From an uncultured Aureispira sp. (GTDB lineage: Bacteria > Bacteroidota > Bacteroidia > Chitinophagales > Saprospiraceae), in NCBI GenBank assembly GCA_937942475.1, contig CALDEP010000032.1, positions 1 to 44,089 on the forward strand: 44,089 nucleotides of DNA, in the 5' to 3' direction. This document shows positions 44,088 to 44,089 of this stretch, in pieces. Every line of letters begins with the position of its first letter. Positions within the stretch are counted from its first letter, which is position 1. The position numbers and the translations under genes are program-made. The notes beneath the pieces are model-generated. The model did not search any database, was not told the DNA's origin, and saw only the letters and a program-made list of their open reading frames with translations.

Positions 44088-44089
44088 CT

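Noticed and set aside
1-44089. tRNA or rRNA genes
   Set aside because: No cloverleaf with a GTTCRA-type T-loop and no rRNA-like conserved stretch was recognised by eye; a tRNAscan-SE run would be decisive.

Overview
The window is chromosomal DNA from a low-GC member of the Bacteroidota, most likely a gliding or filamentous Saprospiria-like lineage; I cannot name the genus from sequence alone. Three signs support this. Seven secreted proteins end in a type IX secretion (T9SS) C-terminal sorting domain, with a YPNP/FPNP-type start, a GQ turn and a final KK-hydrophobic strand. Promoters show the TAnnTTTG -7 element. The families are typical of the phylum: SprB, GEVED and LVIVD repeats and WG repeats. 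There is no rRNA, tRNA, CRISPR array, prophage or intact transposase.

Layout. 1-3.9 kb: a secreted repeat protein, a T9SS subtilase and an FCP1/NIF-like HAD phosphatase. 4.3-8.2 kb: two paralogous LVIVD beta-propeller lipoproteins and an outer-membrane barrel-like protein. 8.4-9.05 kb: two tandem copies of the small SRP RNA (4.5S, ffs), each with its own promoter and an identical terminator. 9.2-16.1 kb: two giant T9SS surface proteins of related mosaic design. 16.9-19.4 kb: a family 2 glycosyltransferase and a helical protein of unknown role. 19.8-24.1 kb: a T9SS propeller protein, a small ORF, a membrane protein and an alpha/beta hydrolase flanked by MITE-like palindromes. 24.6-28.5 kb: adk, a membrane glycosyltransferase, a RibBA with a dead RibA half, and an intact stand-alone RibA. 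28.7-33.2 kb: an SRPBCC protein, an ABC-F ATPase and a WG-repeat protein. 33.4-36.9 kb: a T9SS protein and aspS. 37.2-40.3 kb: a tandem hairpin repeat, a TPR protein and two SAM methyltransferases. 40.5-43.4 kb: a LamG-type T9SS protein and a second subtilase. 43.5-44.1 kb: non-coding DNA with a MITE-like element and a long hairpin.

How the genes fit together. Housekeeping functions (adk, riboflavin synthesis, aspS, SRP RNA, ABC-F) are interleaved with cell-surface and secreted proteins. SRP targeting, Sec export, lipoprotein sorting and T9SS all act on products encoded here. Most units end in strong hairpin terminators, so operons are short; the clearest coupling is the glycosyltransferase-ribBA overlap.

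The most noteworthy observations are: (1) the tandem SRP RNA paralogs, one with a GGAA tetraloop and one with a UAAC tetraloop plus a change at the position of E. coli G49; (2) the RibBA protein whose GTP cyclohydrolase half has lost all three zinc cysteines, next to an intact RibA; (3) small structured repeats in the gaps, including a 26-bp hairpin repeat array with compensatory changes.
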